Assembly: GCF_009731355.2 (NCBI RefSeq)
Contig: NZ_AP022810.1
Coordinates: 248,001 to 312,000, forward strand
From: Desulfuromonas sp. AOP6
Lineage (GTDB): Bacteria; Desulfobacterota; Desulfuromonadia; Desulfuromonadales; SZUA-540
DNA length: 64,000 bases
Direction: 5' to 3'
This document shows positions 21,699 through 30,911 of the stretch, piece after piece; the first letter of the stretch is position 1, and every line of letters begins with the position of its first letter. Below the pieces are notes generated by a model that saw only the letters and a list, made by a program, of their open reading frames with translations, ran no database searches and was not told where the DNA came from. The position numbers were made by a program, and so were the translations under genes.

Positions 21699-23657
21699 AT
21701 GGCCCAAAGAATCCTGATCGCCGAGGACAATGACCGCGTGGCCGCTTTTGTTGAGGCGCTGTTGCGACATGAGGGCTATACCACCGAGCGGACAGCCGAT
21801 GGCATCGAGACACTGCAACGCATTGGCCGAAGCGTTCCCGATCTTCTTCTGCTCGACCTGCGCTTGCCCCGACTGCACGGGGTCGATCTTCTCAAAAAAC
21901 TGCGGAAAAGCCCTGTCGGCAACGATCTGCCGGTCATCATTGTCACGGGGGTGTATCGCGGGGAGCGTTATGCCAGGGCGGCGCAAAGCCTGGGAGTGCG
22001 CCATTACCTGGAAAAGCCCTTCTCCGCCAACGCACTCCTGGCGGCAGTCAAGGACATGCTTCCTTCCTGTGTCCAGGTGGATGCGGCGCCAGAAGAAGGC
22101 GAACCCTTTGACCGTCATCTCTATCAGGCATTCAGTACGGGGTTTTCCGGAACCTTTCACTTTGAGGGGAAGCGAAAGGCGACGCTCAGCTTCATAGCCG
22201 GCACCCCCGTTTCCCTGCGGCCGGGCTTCAGGCATCGGGATTTCGGCGACTACCTGCTTCAGAATGGCCGCATCTCCGCCAACGAATATGACTACTATCA
22301 GGGGGCAGGCCATTTTCGCAGCGATGTGCTGGTACAGCTCGGCTGCCTGCGCTACCCTGAACTGCTGCAGGAAAAACTGGCCTACCTGACCGGTGAACTG
22401 CTCGAAGCTTTCAGCGGGCCACCATTAAAGGTGGAGCAGCGATCCTTTCCTTTGTCGCCGGGCCTGCAGCTTTTCACCCTCAATATGCCTTCCCTCTTCC
22501 ACCGTGGTTATTGGCGCAGCAGTGCCCCCGACACCGCCAATCCTTTCCCAGAAGAAGTGTACGGACAGTTCGTTGCGCCTGCTGCCGCGTTTTACCGACA
22601 TGTCAACTTTCTCGATCTCAATGAAGAGGAGCGCCGTTTTGTCAGCCAGCTCGACGGCAGCAGAACTATGGCAGCATGCCTGGAGGGTGCATCTGGAATC
22701 ACTCCCTTGTTGCGTCTGCTGAAGACCTTCGGGATGCTGGTCTTTGCCCATGAACCGCTCTCCGTGGAAATGCCCGCTGGCATGCCCCTGCGTCTTCTGT
22801 TCAATGTGCTGGAAGATGAAACCGGGCCTGGCGGTGATGGTCCCCTGGAAAGTTTCTCCGACCTGGTGAATGAGGAGAGTCGGGATGACGAACCGCTGCT
22901 GCCTGCAGAGCCTCCGCCGGTTCTACCCGAGATCGGCGATCTTTCTCTGCGTGTGCGGCAGGTGTTTGAAGGCATGCAGGGCAAGAACTACTACCAGATA
23001 TTCGCTATGGAACAGGGGAAGTTTTCCTTTGATCAGCTTAAAACCCATTATTTCAAACTGACCAGGGAATTTGGTCCGGAGACGATGATGCAGCTTGCCG
23101 GCGAGGAGGCCGGCATGGTGGAGGATATCCTGGCGACGGTGACCACGGCCTACAATACCCTGTCTGATGTCATCAAAAAGGAGCGCTACGACGAGTTGCT
23201 GGGTTCCGAGAAGGTGGGCCTGGGGCAGAAGGGGGATGATATCTTTCAGGCGCAGGTCCAGTTCCAGTCCGGCAAGGTGTTCCTGGATATGGAAGAGTGG
23301 GACAACGCCGAAAAAGCCCTGCAGGACGCCTGCAACATCGCCCCGAAAAATGGCGACTACCTGGCGCACCTGGCCTGGTCCATCTACCGCAATCCGCAGC
23401 ACGGCAGCAGCCCCGCCATGCGGGAGAAGGTGCGCCAGACGCTCAATCGTGCCCTCACCTTGGACCGCGTCCCCTCCGCCTATGCCTTCAAGGGCTGGAT
23501 ACTGCTGGAAGGGGGCCAGGATCTGCTGGCCGAGGCTGAGTTCAGCAAAGCGCTCAAGCTCGACGCCCGCAATAACCTGGCCCGCAAAGGACTGCGCGAG
23601 ATCACCGAAAAACGCGAACAGGAAAAGAAAGGCCTTTTCCGCCGTATGTTCAGCTAG
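21699..23657 (+). CDS. Response regulator with DUF4388, J-like segment and TPR repeats
   Basis: A 652-residue cytoplasmic protein. Residues 4-120 are a receiver domain (ILIAEDNDRVAAFVEALL, phospho-Asp in LLLLDLRLPRLHG, IVTG, and Lys in YLEKPFS). A DUF4388/PATAN-like domain follows (about residues 135-275, TGFSGTFHFEGKRKATLSF). Around residue 430 is a segment shaped like a divergent J domain (NYYQIFAMEQGKFSFDQLK, ending KKERYDELL) without HPD. Tetratricopeptide-like repeats close the protein (about residues 515-640). There is no DNA-binding or enzyme output, so it probably works by protein contacts. Its stop codon overlaps the convergent ldhH stop in the palindrome CTAG. Confidence 0.8.
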   Translation: MAQRILIAEDNDRVAAFVEALLRHEGYTTERTADGIETLQRIGRSVPDLLLLDLRLPRLHGVDLLKKLRKSPVGNDLPVIIVTGVYRGERYARAAQSLGVRHYLEKPFSANALLAAVKDMLPSCVQVDAAPEEGEPFDRHLYQAFSTGFSGTFHFEGKRKATLSFIAGTPVSLRPGFRHRDFGDYLLQNGRISANEYDYYQGAGHFRSDVLVQLGCLRYPELLQEKLAYLTGELLEAFSGPPLKVEQRSFPLSPGLQLFTLNMPSLFHRGYWRSSAPDTANPFPEEVYGQFVAPAAAFYRHVNFLDLNEEERRFVSQLDGSRTMAACLEGASGITPLLRLLKTFGMLVFAHEPLSVEMPAGMPLRLLFNVLEDETGPGGDGPLESFSDLVNEESRDDEPLLPAEPPPVLPEIGDLSLRVRQVFEGMQGKNYYQIFAMEQGKFSFDQLKTHYFKLTREFGPETMMQLAGEEAGMVEDILATVTTAYNTLSDVIKKERYDELLGSEKVGLGQKGDDIFQAQVQFQSGKVFLDMEEWDNAEKALQDACNIAPKNGDYLAHLAWSIYRNPQHGSSPAMREKVRQTLNRALTLDRVPSAYAFKGWILLEGGQDLLAEAEFSKALKLDARNNLARKGLREITEKREQEKKGLFRRMFS

Positions 23658-25819
23658 TCGCCGGAACGAGGAGCGCGGGCGATAGCCTCCGCCAGCAGCT
23701 CAATGGTGTGAACGGCCCGTACGGCATGCCCCTCCTTTTCCAGACCGCCGCGGATCTGCAGCAGGCAGCCCGGACAGTCCATGGCCACACAGGCGGCCCC
23801 GGACTGGAGAATGTCGTTCACCTTGTCGCCAAGAATGTTTCTGGCGATGGCCGGATGGCTGGTGAAGGAATAGGAGCCGCCGAAACCGCAGCAGCGGTCC
23901 GCATGGTCCATCTCCCGCAGCTCGGCCCCGGTGGCCTGCAGCAACGCTCTCGGCTCCTGCCAGACGCCAGCCCCCCGCTTGAGGTGGCAGGAATCGTGGT
24001 AGGTGACCGTCCCCCCGGCCGTTCCGGCCAGTTTTTCCGCTCCTTCCAGCACCTTGACGATAAAACCCGACACATCCATCGTTATAGCCGCCAGTTTCTC
24101 CGCCTTCTGCGCCCAGGCCGGGTTGTCTTTCAGGTGTTCGACGAAGTCGCGACACAGGGCCAGGGTGCAGGTGGGGCAGGTGGTCACGACGTAGTCGGGA
24201 TCTCCTTCCAGCATGGCCTCCACGTTCTGGCGGGCGAGTTCCACCGCCGTCTCCCGGTCCCCCGAATAGAGAGCGGGGATGCCGCAGCAGTTCTGCTTTT
24301 CAGGATAGCTGACCTGCACATCGAAGTGGTTGAGCACCGTTACGAGGTCAGCGCCCAGTTCCGGATAGAGGAAATCGTTGGCGCAGCCACCAAAGAAGGC
24401 CACTTTGGTGCCGGGTTTATCGACCTGTTGCCCAATGTCCCGCCACTGGTCGCGCAGGGGGGTGGAGGCGATGGCGGGTAGGGTACGCCATTCGGTGAGG
24501 CCCGAAAAGAACAGGGGCAGATGTCGGATGCTGCGCTCGCCGCGGGTGACGGGTTTCTGCAGCAGGCTGGCGGCCCGGATGAGGGTGTGGAAGAGCCGGC
24601 GGTTGCGCATGACCCGGCGGAAGACCAGGGCTTTGCCGGCCCCGATCCCCTCTTCCTCGCCGAGGGTCTGGCGCAGATGCAGGATGATGTTTTCCAGGTC
24701 AATGTGGCTGGGGCAGACGGCGACGCAGGAGCGGCAGCCGATGCAGGCCCGCACCAGTTCGGCGGCCTGGTCGAGACCGTGGAAGAAGGCGGTGAGGATG
24801 ATGCCGATGGCGCTGATGTAGATGTGGCCGAAGACGTGCCCGCCGATGGTCTGGTAGACGGGACAGACATTGGCGCAGGCGCCGCACTTGATGCAGCGCA
24901 GAGCGTCGCGGCACTGAGGGGATTCAGCCAGGGCGCTGCGGCCGTTGTCGAGCAGCACGATGTGCAGTTCCTTGTCCTTCTCCCCGCAGGGGACGGCGCC
25001 GCGGATCCAGGTTACGTAGCTGGTGAGCAGTTGCCCCGTGGCGTTCTTGGGCAGGACCCGAATAATTTTGGCGGCGTCCTCCAGGGTACCGACCAGCTTT
25101 TCCACCCCCACCAGGGCCACATGGATGGGAGGCAGGGTGGTGGCCAGACGGGCGTTGCCCTCGTTGGTCACCAGGGCGATGCCCCCCGTTTCCGCCACGG
25201 CAAGGTTGGCGCCGCTGATCCCCATGCCGGCTTCAAAATAGCGCTGCCGCAGCTGCTGACGGGCGACCCCCACCAGATGCTCGATGTTGGCAGGTTCCGC
25301 CTGGCCGGTGACCCGGCTGAACAGTATCGCTACCTCTTCTTTGAACATGTGGATGGCAGGCATCACCATGTGGCTGGGGCGCTGGCCGGCAAGCTGGATG
25401 ATCCACTCGCCTAGATCCGATTCGACGGCCGCGACACCCGCCTTCTCCAGGGCCCGGTTGAGATGAATCTCTTCGCTGGCCATGCTCTTGCTCTTGATGG
25501 CCAGTTTGACCTGGCGCTCCTGGGCAAGGCGGGCGATGTAGTCGTTGGCCTCGGCCGCCGTGCGGGCGTAAAAGACGGTGGCGCCAGCGGCTTCGGCGTT
25601 GCGGGTAAACTGCTGCCGGAGGGCGTCGCGCTGCTGCAGGGCCTGATCTTTAATGGCGGCGATGTCCCGGCGCAGAGCTTCGAAGTCGAGGCCGGCAAAG
25701 GCGTTCTGGCGCGAGATCAGGTAGGCGTCGGCAAACTTGTGCAGGGCCTCCTGCAGTTTGGGCGTGGCCAAGGCCCCATCGATACGTTGACGGTACTGTC
25801 GGTTTCTCTCTCTGTTCAT
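23654..25819 (-). CDS. ldhH: L-lactate dehydrogenase complex large subunit LdhH (LutB-LutA fusion)
   Basis: A 721-residue fusion. Residues 1-290 or so are a LUD domain as in LutB. Two 4Fe-4S motifs follow, CIKCGACANVCPVY (about 305) and CIGCRSCVAVCPSHIDL (about 360). The last 240 residues carry two LutA-type CCG repeats (TTCPTC/NCCGIPA and DSCH/DRCCGFGGSY/DCPGC). Together with the LutC-like protein next to it, this forms a quinone-linked, iron-sulfur lactate-oxidising complex that gives pyruvate. It lies 9 bp behind the LutC gene, which comes first. Other LUD/CCG enzymes exist, so the lactate substrate is inferred from the family. Confidence 0.85.
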   Translation of the reverse strand: MNRERNRQYRQRIDGALATPKLQEALHKFADAYLISRQNAFAGLDFEALRRDIAAIKDQALQQRDALRQQFTRNAEAAGATVFYARTAAEANDYIARLAQERQVKLAIKSKSMASEEIHLNRALEKAGVAAVESDLGEWIIQLAGQRPSHMVMPAIHMFKEEVAILFSRVTGQAEPANIEHLVGVARQQLRQRYFEAGMGISGANLAVAETGGIALVTNEGNARLATTLPPIHVALVGVEKLVGTLEDAAKIIRVLPKNATGQLLTSYVTWIRGAVPCGEKDKELHIVLLDNGRSALAESPQCRDALRCIKCGACANVCPVYQTIGGHVFGHIYISAIGIILTAFFHGLDQAAELVRACIGCRSCVAVCPSHIDLENIILHLRQTLGEEEGIGAGKALVFRRVMRNRRLFHTLIRAASLLQKPVTRGERSIRHLPLFFSGLTEWRTLPAIASTPLRDQWRDIGQQVDKPGTKVAFFGGCANDFLYPELGADLVTVLNHFDVQVSYPEKQNCCGIPALYSGDRETAVELARQNVEAMLEGDPDYVVTTCPTCTLALCRDFVEHLKDNPAWAQKAEKLAAITMDVSGFIVKVLEGAEKLAGTAGGTVTYHDSCHLKRGAGVWQEPRALLQATGAELREMDHADRCCGFGGSYSFTSHPAIARNILGDKVNDILQSGAACVAMDCPGCLLQIRGGLEKEGHAVRAVHTIELLAEAIARAPRSGD

Positions 25820-25828
25820 GGACGCCCC

Positions 25829-26392
25829 CTACATCTCCAGAAAATCGTCGGAAAGGTCATCGAGCAAAAGGATATGCAGCTGCCGCGGTCCGTGCACGCC
25901 GATGGTGAGCACCCGCTCGATATCGGCGGTGCGGCTGGGACCGCTGATGTAGGCCAGATAGTTGCGCGGCTGTTCTCTGTGCAACTGGCGCAGCCAGGGG
26001 ACGGCTGCCAGACCGTCGGCGACGATCTTGCGGCTATCGGCCAGCACCACGTGGATTTCGGGCAGGGTGGAGGCGAGGCGGATGTCCTCGGGGGTACTCT
26101 CTAGCACCAGGGTGCCAGTGTCGGCGATGGCGAAGTTGGCCCCAGTAATACCCAAGACTGAACCGGCGGCCGCATCACGGTCCCGGCCGTCAAAAACCTG
26201 GCAACCGGCTACCTTGAGATGGTCGATGAGGCCGAGGCGTCGGCCACTGGCAAAGTCGGCGACGAAGATGCCGCCTTCAGCCAGACGGTTAACCGTACCC
26301 CCTATGTCAGCGGCCGAGGCCAATCGGATAATCTCGGCACCAACTTTGCGGGCGGCCGCCTCGAATGAGCTGAGCAAAACGTTTTCTGACAT
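25829..26392 (-). CDS. lutC: LutC/YkgG-type LUD-domain subunit of lactate oxidation complex
   Basis: A 187-residue protein consisting of one LUD domain, with GITGANFAIADTGTLVL (the family's conserved core), LPEIHVVLADSRKIV and ISGPSRTADIERVLTIGVHGP. It is the small partner of LutA/LutB-type lactate oxidation and is followed 9 bp later by the LutB-LutA fusion ldhH. The start at 26392 has GGAGAGAAGTC in front; the longer frame to 26458 has no ribosome site. No lactate permease or regulator is adjacent. Confidence 0.87.
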   Translation of the reverse strand: MSENVLLSSFEAAARKVGAEIIRLASAADIGGTVNRLAEGGIFVADFASGRRLGLIDHLKVAGCQVFDGRDRDAAAGSVLGITGANFAIADTGTLVLESTPEDIRLASTLPEIHVVLADSRKIVADGLAAVPWLRQLHREQPRNYLAYISGPSRTADIERVLTIGVHGPRQLHILLLDDLSDDFLEM

Positions 26393-26506
26393 GACTTCTC
26401 TCCAGCGGATTAAGCGATGAGCTGATTCAGCATGGGAGCGTGGCTGAAAGGCTGTCAAGAAACAGATGGCACCAGAAAAAACGCGGAAGACGGTGCCGCC
26501 TGCACG

Positions 26507-27166
26507 TTAACGTGCCAGGGCCTTATCCACATCTTCGGTTTTGCCGATCAGAATAAGCACGTCGCTGTCTTTGATGCGGTGATCCGGCGGCGGTGCGGCG
26601 ATGAACTGGTCGGTGAGAACATCCTTGATGGCGATGACCGTGACATGGTGCTTCTTGCGCAGCTCCAGCTCGACCAGGGTCTTGCCGATGAAGTGCTTAG
26701 GCGGCTCGGTCTCGGAGAGCGCGTACTCCTCGGCCAGGGGAATGAAATCGAGGACGTTGGGACTCCACAGGCTGCGAGCGACCTTGTGGGCCATGTCCTT
26801 TTCGGGAAAGATTACCTCGGTGGCACCGACCCGCTCAAGGATGCGGCCGTGATCTTCGCTGACCGCTTTGACAATGATGCGCGGCACTTTCAGCTCCTTC
26901 AGATAAAGAGTAATCAGGGTCGCCAAATGGGAGCGATCGCCGGTGGAGACCACAGCGGCGTCCATTTCACCAACGCCCTGTGCTTCTAAAAAAGCCTTAT
27001 TGGCCGCATCCCCTAAAATGGCGTAGGAACAGAGATCCTTGACGGCCTGCACCTTGTCCTTGTCATTGTCAATGGCGACGATTTCGTGCTTTTCCTCACT
27101 GAGGGTGGCGACGATGTGATAGCCGAAGTGTCCCAGCCCGATGACGCAAAACCTGCTCTTCTTCAT
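26507..27166 (-). CDS. ktrA: Potassium channel regulatory subunit KtrA/TrkA (RCK)
   Basis: A 219-residue cytoplasmic protein with an N-terminal Rossmann RCK domain (CVIGLGHFGYHIVATL, acidic end of strand 2 in AIDNDKD) and a C-terminal TrkA_C domain (about residues 140-219, FIGKTLVELELRKKH). It forms a nucleotide-gated ring on the KtrB channel and opens it in response to ATP/ADP or c-di-AMP. Length is that of KtrA rather than the double-length TrkA of E. coli. It lies 19 bp behind the channel gene. Confidence 0.93.
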   Translation of the reverse strand: MKKSRFCVIGLGHFGYHIVATLSEEKHEIVAIDNDKDKVQAVKDLCSYAILGDAANKAFLEAQGVGEMDAAVVSTGDRSHLATLITLYLKELKVPRIIVKAVSEDHGRILERVGATEVIFPEKDMAHKVARSLWSPNVLDFIPLAEEYALSETEPPKHFIGKTLVELELRKKHHVTVIAIKDVLTDQFIAAPPPDHRIKDSDVLILIGKTEDVDKALAR

Positions 27167-27185
27167 ACCGCAAAACTCCTTGGTT

Positions 27186-28562
27186 TCAGCCGATCATGAT
27201 GTTTTCTTCCGCGTAGCGTGGGGCGTGGCGCCGGGTTCGACCCGCAATGGCGAAGGCGACAGTCAGCAGACCGACGCGGCCGACAAACATCAGTACAATG
27301 ATAATACCCTTCCCCCACTCTCCCAGGCTGGCCGTCGCGCCGGTGGAGAGCCCCACCGTGCCGAAGGCCGAGACGACCTCGAAGGCAAAGTTGAGAAACT
27401 CCCGCTCTTCCGCCCCCGGAGCGCTCTGCGGATGCACGATGAGCAGGCCGAAGAGGGCCAGGCCCATGAGGATGACGGCCAGGATGACAAGGGTAAGGGC
27501 CTTGGCGATGACGTCATCGGGAATGGTGCGCCGGAAAAGGCTGATGTGGGGCGAGCCCTTGAGCCGGCTGTAGAGCACGGCAAAGAAGAGGGCCAGGCTG
27601 GTGGTTTTGACTCCCCCTCCAGCCGAGCCGGGGGAGGCGCCGATGAACATCAGAAACATCATGAGAAAGAGGGTGGGAACCCTGAAACTGTTCAGCTCAA
27701 TGGTGTTGAAACCCGCCGTGCGGGTCGTCACCGATTGAAAAAGGGCGGTCCAGAAGCTTTCCAGGCGCGACATGCCGGCTAGAGAATGACCATTTTCCAG
27801 GAAAAAGAGGCAGATGGTGCCGTAGGCGATGAGAAAGGCGGTGGTGCTGAGCACAATGCGGCTGTGCAGGGAGAGTCGCGGCTTGTTTTTTTGCCTCTTC
27901 GGGGTGGTCAAAATCTGCCGCAGTTCGCGGATAACGAGAAAACCGATGCCACCCAGAATGATGAGACTCATCACGGTCAGATTGACAAGGGGGTCGTCGC
28001 GGAAACCGACCAGGCTGTCGGGAAAGAGGGAAAAACCGGCGTTGCAGAAGGCGGATATGGAGTGAAATAAGGCGCTGTAAATGCCCTCAGCCAGGCCCAG
28101 TCGGGGTACAAAGGCCAGGGAAAGCAGAGCCGTACCGATGGCCTCGATCACCAGGGTCATCAGGAAGATGCCCTTGATCAGTTCCCGCCAGGAGCTGATG
28201 GGGGTGTGCATCAGAGTTTCATGGATGATCCAGCGTCCGCGGGCACTGATGCCGACGCGCAGGTAGATGAAGAGGTAGACGGAGAAGGTCATGATGCCCA
28301 GACCGCCCACCTGGATGAGGAGCAGAATGACTCCCTGACCGAAGAGACTGAAGCGCGTGCCCGTATCGACGACGATCAGGCCGGTGACGCACTGGGCTGA
28401 GGTCGCGGTGAAGAGAGCGTCGAGAAAGGAGAGAGGCTCCCCTTTTACGGCCAGGGGCGTTCGCAGAAGCAGGGCGCCGATGAGAATGGCCACGGCATAA
28501 TAGGTAACGAGGGCCTGGGCCGGGGAAAGGGTCTGGAGACGGCCCAGCAGGGAGAATTTCAT
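27186..28562 (-). CDS. ktrB: Potassium channel subunit KtrB/TrkH
   Basis: A 458-residue membrane protein with four membrane-pore-membrane repeats. The selectivity-filter segments are recognisable: TSAQCVTGLIV, SAFCNAGFSLF, TRTAGFNTIEL and FGTVGLSTGA, each with the filter Gly. SMR-like ends are absent and length fits KtrB. It imports K+ with or without Na+ and is gated by the RCK subunit encoded next. The start at 28562 (MKFSLLGRLQ) is preferred over an upstream one that adds a charged 20-residue head; the ribosome site is weak. Confidence 0.93.
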   Translation of the reverse strand: MKFSLLGRLQTLSPAQALVTYYAVAILIGALLLRTPLAVKGEPLSFLDALFTATSAQCVTGLIVVDTGTRFSLFGQGVILLLIQVGGLGIMTFSVYLFIYLRVGISARGRWIIHETLMHTPISSWRELIKGIFLMTLVIEAIGTALLSLAFVPRLGLAEGIYSALFHSISAFCNAGFSLFPDSLVGFRDDPLVNLTVMSLIILGGIGFLVIRELRQILTTPKRQKNKPRLSLHSRIVLSTTAFLIAYGTICLFFLENGHSLAGMSRLESFWTALFQSVTTRTAGFNTIELNSFRVPTLFLMMFLMFIGASPGSAGGGVKTTSLALFFAVLYSRLKGSPHISLFRRTIPDDVIAKALTLVILAVILMGLALFGLLIVHPQSAPGAEEREFLNFAFEVVSAFGTVGLSTGATASLGEWGKGIIIVLMFVGRVGLLTVAFAIAGRTRRHAPRYAEENIMIG

Positions 28563-28674
28563 GAAAGATGCCCATCCTTTCCGTCGTCTCTCTGGGGTGA
28601 ACGACGAAGGGAATTCTAGCATCTATTGCTGCCGGGTGGCAGAAAAATATCCGGTTCAAAAAGGGGCTAAGGGC

Positions 28675-29430
28675 CTAAACCCGCTTGCTGCTGCGAAACT
28701 TTTTCAGCCAGCCCTGCAGTTCCTCTTCCTCGTGCTCCAGCTCAAAGGCGTTGATCAGACCCCGGCGCAGAGCGACGGATACGGCCCGGTTGCGCAGGTT
28801 GAAGGCATCGCCAAACTTTTCACTGTGAAATTGTTCCTGATCAAGTCCCAGTTTGGCGTAGAGGGTGTTGAGACGGCTTTGTACGCCCCGGCGCGACAGG
28901 TAGCGGCGCTGGGCAATGAGGTTGTCGGTCAGGCCGAGAGAAATGTCCACCAGGGCCTCGTATTCGATGTCGGAGAGCGCCGTCTGCCGATGGCCGGCCC
29001 GCCCTTGCACCTTGCGCACCTCGGGGTCGATCCAGCACTGTTCGTCGATAAGTACGGTCTGCACTGCCGAGGCGATGCGCTCACGGGTATTGGATTTGAG
29101 GACGTAGCCGTACACCGTCTCCGGCGGTACGATGCTGGTGAGGGCGCGCACGTACATTTCGTCCTTGTATTGGCTCCAGAAGATGATGCGGGCCATGGGC
29201 TTCTGCTCCCAGAGGGCGCGGGCGAATTCAATGCCGTTAAGTTCTGGCATCTGGATGTCGCTGACCACAAGGGGTGTGTCCAGGCGCAAGGCTTTTTCCA
29301 GCGCAACCTTGCCGTTGTGGGCCCGTTCGATCTGGCAGGGGACTTCGAGGCCCTGCACGAGCTGCTCAAGAAACTCGAAGTCCTTGGGATTGTCATCGGC
29401 AATGAGTATGGTCAGGGGATCCATGGACAT
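28675..29430 (-). CDS. NarL/FixJ-type response regulator with divergent LuxR HTH
   Basis: A 251-residue regulator. The receiver domain spans about residues 7-130 (ILIADDNPKDFEFLEQL, phospho-Asp in VVSDIQMPELNG, YGYVLKSN). A C-terminal helix-turn-helix of LuxR type (LSDIEYEALVDISLGLTDNLIAQRR in two pieces) differs from the usual KEIA core. Paired with the histidine kinase just upstream: its ATG overlaps the kinase stop as TGATG. A second ATG two codons later (29424) is better spaced from AGGAGG and may be the real start. Targets and signal are unknown. Confidence 0.85.
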   Translation of the reverse strand: MSMDPLTILIADDNPKDFEFLEQLVQGLEVPCQIERAHNGKVALEKALRLDTPLVVSDIQMPELNGIEFARALWEQKPMARIIFWSQYKDEMYVRALTSIVPPETVYGYVLKSNTRERIASAVQTVLIDEQCWIDPEVRKVQGRAGHRQTALSDIEYEALVDISLGLTDNLIAQRRYLSRRGVQSRLNTLYAKLGLDQEQFHSEKFGDAFNLRNRAVSVALRRGLINAFELEHEEEELQGWLKKFRSSKRV

Positions 29431-30809
29431 CAGTCCTCCTGGGGCTGGGATTTAAGGGGTCGTATCAGTTCGAAACGGGTACCGGTGGAGAAACGGGATG
29501 GTCCCCACTGGACGGTGGAGCCGATCACCTTGGCCCGTTCGCGGATATTGTGCAGGCCTCGGCCGGACCGACCGTTCTGCGGGGGAGCGGTAAAGCCGAT
29601 GCCGTTGTCTTCGATGGAGAGCACCAGTTCGCCGTTACGGACATCGAGGTTGATTTCATAGCGGCTGGCCTGGGCGTGGCGTATTACATTGTGAATGGCC
29701 TCGAGGGCGATGCGGTAGAGGTTGAGACGGTCCAGCCGGGACAGAGGCGCCTGATCAGCCTCGGGGGATATGTAAAGATGGTATTCGGGCAGATTCTGCT
29801 TGGATAAATGCCGTTCGAGATGGGATTCCAAAGCCGCCCCCAGGCCGAGGATATCCAGGGTTTGCGGGTGGAGGTTATCCATGATCTCCCTCAGGTTGGC
29901 CATGGCCCGCTGCAGGTCTTCTTCCAGCCGAAGGCCTTCGGCCGCCTCCGGATTCTTTGACTGCAGGTCCTGAATGCCGCGCAGAATCGAGGAAAGGTCG
30001 GAGAGGGTCTGGTCGTGGATGTCCATGGCGATGCGCCGCCGCTCCTCTTCCGCTCCTTCGAGCAGCTTTTCGGTGCCGATCACGCGGATCAGCTGATCGG
30101 TCATACGGTTGATGGAGAGCGCCAGTTCGTCCAGCTCATCATCGACCCGCGCCGGCGGTGTCAGCGGGGTCAGGTCCCCGCCGGCAATGCGTCCGGCACT
30201 GTCGGAAATGAACTGGATGCGCTTGAGAATCCGGCGCCCGAAAAAACGGGAAAGCAGGATGCCGAGGAAAAGCGCCGCGCCCAACACCACCAGGGAGACC
30301 AGGGCCGTGTGTTCAACCAGTTCGTCGATATCTTTGGTCTGGGTATTGCGCAGCCGCTCGCGCCGATCCTGCGCCATCTCCACCAGAGAAACGATTTGCG
30401 GTCGCAGCAGGGAGAGGGCGTCAAGCATCTTTTTCGAGTTCAAGCCGTCTTCCGGATTGAGGTCGTCCACGGCCTGGGCGAGCAGGGCCCTGGTGCTTTC
30501 CGGCAGAATAAGCAAATCCTTAACCCGAACAATGGCTTCTGCCAGGTGGTGGTGCAGCTGAATCATTTCTTCCAATACCCGGATGTCGACGAAATGATCC
30601 CGGGCCAGCTGCAGAGAGATTCCCTGCATGCGCTGAGAGGCCAGGTCGGCTTCGGCCAGGGCGATGAAGACCATGCCCAGACGGCGTGCCTCCTGGCGTT
30701 TGACGGAGAGATCCCAGTAGGTGTATTGCAGAAAGGCCAGGGCCAGAGACATCAGCAGCAGAACTGTGGCCGGGGCGAGAATAATTTGGTGTTTAAGAGC
30801 GAGTCGCAT
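29430..30809 (-). CDS. NarX-type sensor histidine kinase (HisKA_3)
   Basis: A 459-residue membrane sensor with an N-terminal helix (about residues 9-28), a periplasmic helical region, a second helix near 170-190 and a HAMP domain (about 192-245). The phosphoacceptor H lies in RRRIAMDIHDQTLSDLSSI. The ATPase has LNLYRIALEAIHNVIRHAQA (N box), LSIEDNGIGF and GRGLHNIRERA. The kinase precedes the response regulator and overlaps it by 1 nt. The signal is unknown; the periplasmic region has no recognised ligand fold. Confidence 0.9.
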   Translation of the reverse strand: MRLALKHQIILAPATVLLLMSLALAFLQYTYWDLSVKRQEARRLGMVFIALAEADLASQRMQGISLQLARDHFVDIRVLEEMIQLHHHLAEAIVRVKDLLILPESTRALLAQAVDDLNPEDGLNSKKMLDALSLLRPQIVSLVEMAQDRRERLRNTQTKDIDELVEHTALVSLVVLGAALFLGILLSRFFGRRILKRIQFISDSAGRIAGGDLTPLTPPARVDDELDELALSINRMTDQLIRVIGTEKLLEGAEEERRRIAMDIHDQTLSDLSSILRGIQDLQSKNPEAAEGLRLEEDLQRAMANLREIMDNLHPQTLDILGLGAALESHLERHLSKQNLPEYHLYISPEADQAPLSRLDRLNLYRIALEAIHNVIRHAQASRYEINLDVRNGELVLSIEDNGIGFTAPPQNGRSGRGLHNIRERAKVIGSTVQWGPSRFSTGTRFELIRPLKSQPQED

Positions 30810-30911
30810 GGCAAAACGATAGCACAGCCCCACATGAAATACACTGTGCTTTTACACAGATACGATTTCCTGTGACGACGGCCTTCCGGGGGTATTTGAC
30901 CCTGATTAAAA

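Noticed and set aside
29430-29432. Frameshift between the NarX-like kinase and its response regulator
   Set aside because: The TGATG overlap is normal translational coupling; both proteins are complete.
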